A stretch of DNA of 64,000 nucleotides from Polaromonas vacuolata. GTDB lineage: Bacteria > Pseudomonadota > Gammaproteobacteria > Burkholderiales > Burkholderiaceae_C. Below, one piece after another: positions 62,338 through 64,000 of this stretch. Made by a program: the position numbers and the translations under genes. Below the pieces are notes generated by a model. It searched no databases and had not been told where the DNA came from. It saw only the letters and a list, made by a program, of their open reading frames with translations. The stretch covers positions 2,165,501-2,229,500 of the forward strand of contig NZ_CP051461.1 in the NCBI RefSeq assembly GCF_012584515.1, written 5' to 3'. Position 1 is the first letter of the stretch, and each line of letters opens with the position of its first letter.

Positions 62338-63288
62338 GTGCAAAATAGCCCTGTGACAATCCAAAACCGCACCATCCCGCGTCAGCTCAAACCCGAGCGT
62401 GAACAAGAACATGCGCGCTCGCCTGACTTAGGTTATGAAGCACAAGAAACGGCTGGATTCGTGCGCTGTCTGTCACACGGTTTTCCCACACCCTTGGCAC
62501 GCTGGCACTATCACGATGAGTACGAGCTGCACTTGATCACAGCGACGTCAGGTAAGGCTTTTGTGGGTGACTGGATAGGCCCGTTTCAGCCCGGTCATCT
62601 GGTGCTAACCGGCCCCAGATTACCGCACAACTGGTTGTCTATGGACACGCCTGAAGGTGGTGTGCCGCTTAGAGACTTGGTGATTCAGTTTGACCACGAA
62701 CCACTGATAAAGTCCGTCTCACTGATTCCTGAATTAGCCGAATTACAACCCCTGCTAGAGCGGGCGCGCAACGGGATTGAATTTTTCGAAATGGGCGAGC
62801 GTGCAGAACGCCATTGGCACCGTATCAAGCAAGCCACCGGTCTACGCAGGCTGGCTGCGTTTATTGATTTAATGGGTGATCTGGCTGCTTGCAACGACTA
62901 CCGGTTGCTGTCGAACGTGCAACTGCAAAGCGACGACGATGACGCCTCTGTGAATCAAATCCATGTACTGGTAACCCGCATCATTGATCACCTCAATGAA
63001 ACCCATTCGGCAGCAACAATGGCCCGCGAACTCGGCATGAGTGAGAGCCGCTTTTCGCGCTTTTTTCGCAAAGCCACCGGCAACACATTTACTGATTTTG
63101 TAAACCGCGTACGTATTAGTCGCGCTTGCCAATTGCTCATGGACACCGATCAGCAGATTTGCCTGATCTGCGACGAAGTAGGCTTTAACAACATCGCCAA
63201 CTTCAATCGCCGCTTTCTCGAATCCAAAGGCATGACGCCGCGCGAATTTCGCAAACAGTCGTTGACGCGATTTCGCGGCAGACACTAA
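62338..63288 (+). CDS. AraC-family transcriptional regulator
   Basis: A 316-residue regulator. The start is a GTG at 62338 or another GTG at 62353; I chose the first, without a strong ribosome site. The N-terminal part is a cupin-like sensory domain (WHYHDEYELHLITATSGKAFVGDW), the C-terminal ~100 residues hold two helix-turn-helix motifs (ATMARELGMSESRFSRFFRKATG and ICDEVGFNNIANFNRRF). Inserted 17 bp behind dalD and before xylB, so it probably activates this polyol operon when substrate is present. Confidence 0.87.
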   Translation: MQNSPVTIQNRTIPRQLKPEREQEHARSPDLGYEAQETAGFVRCLSHGFPTPLARWHYHDEYELHLITATSGKAFVGDWIGPFQPGHLVLTGPRLPHNWLSMDTPEGGVPLRDLVIQFDHEPLIKSVSLIPELAELQPLLERARNGIEFFEMGERAERHWHRIKQATGLRRLAAFIDLMGDLAACNDYRLLSNVQLQSDDDDASVNQIHVLVTRIIDHLNETHSAATMARELGMSESRFSRFFRKATGNTFTDFVNRVRISRACQLLMDTDQQICLICDEVGFNNIANFNRRFLESKGMTPREFRKQSLTRFRGRH

Positions 63289-63298
63289 TTCTTTTCTC

Positions 63299-63320
63299 GG
63301 CGCGCGGCGCCGCCTTCTTT
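63299..63320 (+). terminator. possible short terminator between the AraC gene and xylB
   Basis: A GGCGC/GCGCC stem (63299-63303 with 63307-63311, loop GCG) is followed by CGCCTTCTTTTTT. Short stem, so partial at best. Confidence 0.35.
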
Positions 63321-63341
63321 TTTAACTACATCGGCATACAA

Positions 63342-64000
63342 ATGTTTCTCGGTCTCGACCTCGGCACGTCCGAACTTAAAGCGCTGCTGCTTTCCGATCA
63401 GCAACAAGTCATAACCACAGCGGGTTCGCCATTGACAGTACAGCGCCCCCAGACGCTATGGTCTGAGCAAAACCCGGCCGACTGGTGGCAGGCGCTAGAA
63501 ACAGTGATGACGCAACTCAAGCGCGAGCATCCCGAAACACTGTCGCAAATAAAAGCAATTGGCTTGGCCGGTCAAATGCATGGTGCGGTGTTGCTGGGCG
63601 CTAAGCAAGAAGTACTGCGTCCCGCTATTTTGTGGAACGACGGACGTAGCGCTAGCCAATGCGAGCAACTCACCCGCGCCTTACCCGAACTCAGCGACAT
63701 TACTGGCAACCTCGCCATGCCTGGCTTTACCGCGCCCAAACTATTGTGGGTGCGCGAACACGAGCGCGATATTTTTGATAAAACGCAACTCGTCTTGCTA
63801 CCTAAAGACTGGCTTAGGTTAAAACTCTCCGGCGTTGCGGTCAGTGATATGTCCGACGCTTCGGGCACGCTTTGGCTCGATGTGGGTGGACGGTGCTGGA
63901 GCGAAAAGCTGCTCAAAGCCAGCGGACTGACGCTTGGGCACATGCCGCGCTTGGTCGAAGGCAATCAAGTCTCAGGAAAACTTTTACCCGAGCTAGCTGA
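63342..64000 (+). CDS. xylB: xylulokinase, N-terminal part (3' end outside window)
   Basis: Frame open from the ATG at 63342 to the right edge; about 219 of roughly 490 residues are present. FGGY-kinase features: LGLDLGTSELKALLL (ATP-binding N-terminal Gly/Thr loop), GLAGQMHGAVLL (xylulokinase signature with the Met-His pair), LWNDGRS with the catalytic-region Asp, and GFTAPKLLWVREHE. It phosphorylates D-xylulose to xylulose 5-phosphate, so the operon feeds the pentose phosphate pathway. Lies 53 bp behind the AraC gene on the same strand. Confidence 0.9.
   Translation, partial: MFLGLDLGTSELKALLLSDQQQVITTAGSPLTVQRPQTLWSEQNPADWWQALETVMTQLKREHPETLSQIKAIGLAGQMHGAVLLGAKQEVLRPAILWNDGRSASQCEQLTRALPELSDITGNLAMPGFTAPKLLWVREHERDIFDKTQLVLLPKDWLRLKLSGVAVSDMSDASGTLWLDVGGRCWSEKLLKASGLTLGHMPRLVEGNQVSGKLLPELA

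Overview
The window reads as a chromosomal segment of a betaproteobacterium of the order Burkholderiales, most likely family Comamonadaceae. This rests on gene content and order: the dapA-bamC-MBL block, the pyrG-kdsA-eno-ftsB block, coaBC-dut, the fimT-pilV-pilW-pilX-pilY1-pilE minor pilin operon, and a fused circularly permuted ATP-grasp/alpha-E protein. The species cannot be named. No rRNA, tRNA, CRISPR array, insertion sequence or prophage was recognised, and base composition looks fairly even apart from a few AT-rich intergenic stretches.

Layout. 1-5.4 kb: predicted peptide-ligase/transglutaminase cluster (end of a DUF2126 transglutaminase, ATP-grasp/alpha-E fusion, second transglutaminase) plus a RidA-like protein. 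5.7-12.6 kb: type IV pilus minor pilin operon, in which pilY1 is split by a frameshift inside its signal-peptide region. 12.6-17.2 kb (minus strand): both topoisomerase IV subunits. 17.4-22.5 kb: MFS carrier, tiny membrane protein, methyltransferase, dapA, bamC, MBL hydrolase. 22.6-27.9 kb: Ala-rich lipoprotein, L16-hydroxylase-type cupin divergent from a SlyD-like FKBP, glycine-zipper lipoprotein, dut and coaBC. 27.9-32.6 kb: pyrG, kdsA, eno, ftsB and a small Cys-rich unknown. 32.7-35.2 kb (minus): MCE lipid-transport genes without an ATPase. 35.5-36.1 kb: NlpC/P60 hydrolase, followed by about 1 kb with no recognisable gene.

37.2-40.7 kb: proVWX glycine betaine/proline uptake. 40.8-44.5 kb: nickel/cobalt-type metal island (membrane anchor protein, HupE/UreJ, His-rich protein, divergent CsoR/RcnR-type repressor, His-tailed MFS exporter) with a candidate operator between the divergent arms. 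44.7-50.6 kb: tripartite RND efflux operon whose adaptor gene is frameshifted. 51.2-55.4 kb: TRAP transporter dctPQM and a secreted cyclase-family hydrolase. 55.9-64 kb: polyol catabolic operon (binding protein, two permeases, ATPase, SDR, D-arabinitol-type dehydrogenase, AraC regulator, and a xylulokinase cut by the window end), predicted to take up a sugar alcohol, oxidise it to D-xylulose and phosphorylate it.

The most interesting observation is at pilY1. A well-placed start and signal-peptide opening run into a UGA that directly follows U UUA AAC, a canonical -1 slippery heptamer. A -1 step there joins exactly the frame of the 1143-residue PilY1 body and completes the signal peptide. Recoding, phase variation (as known for the PilY1 homologue PilC of Neisseria) and a plain indel are all possible; the sequence alone does not decide.
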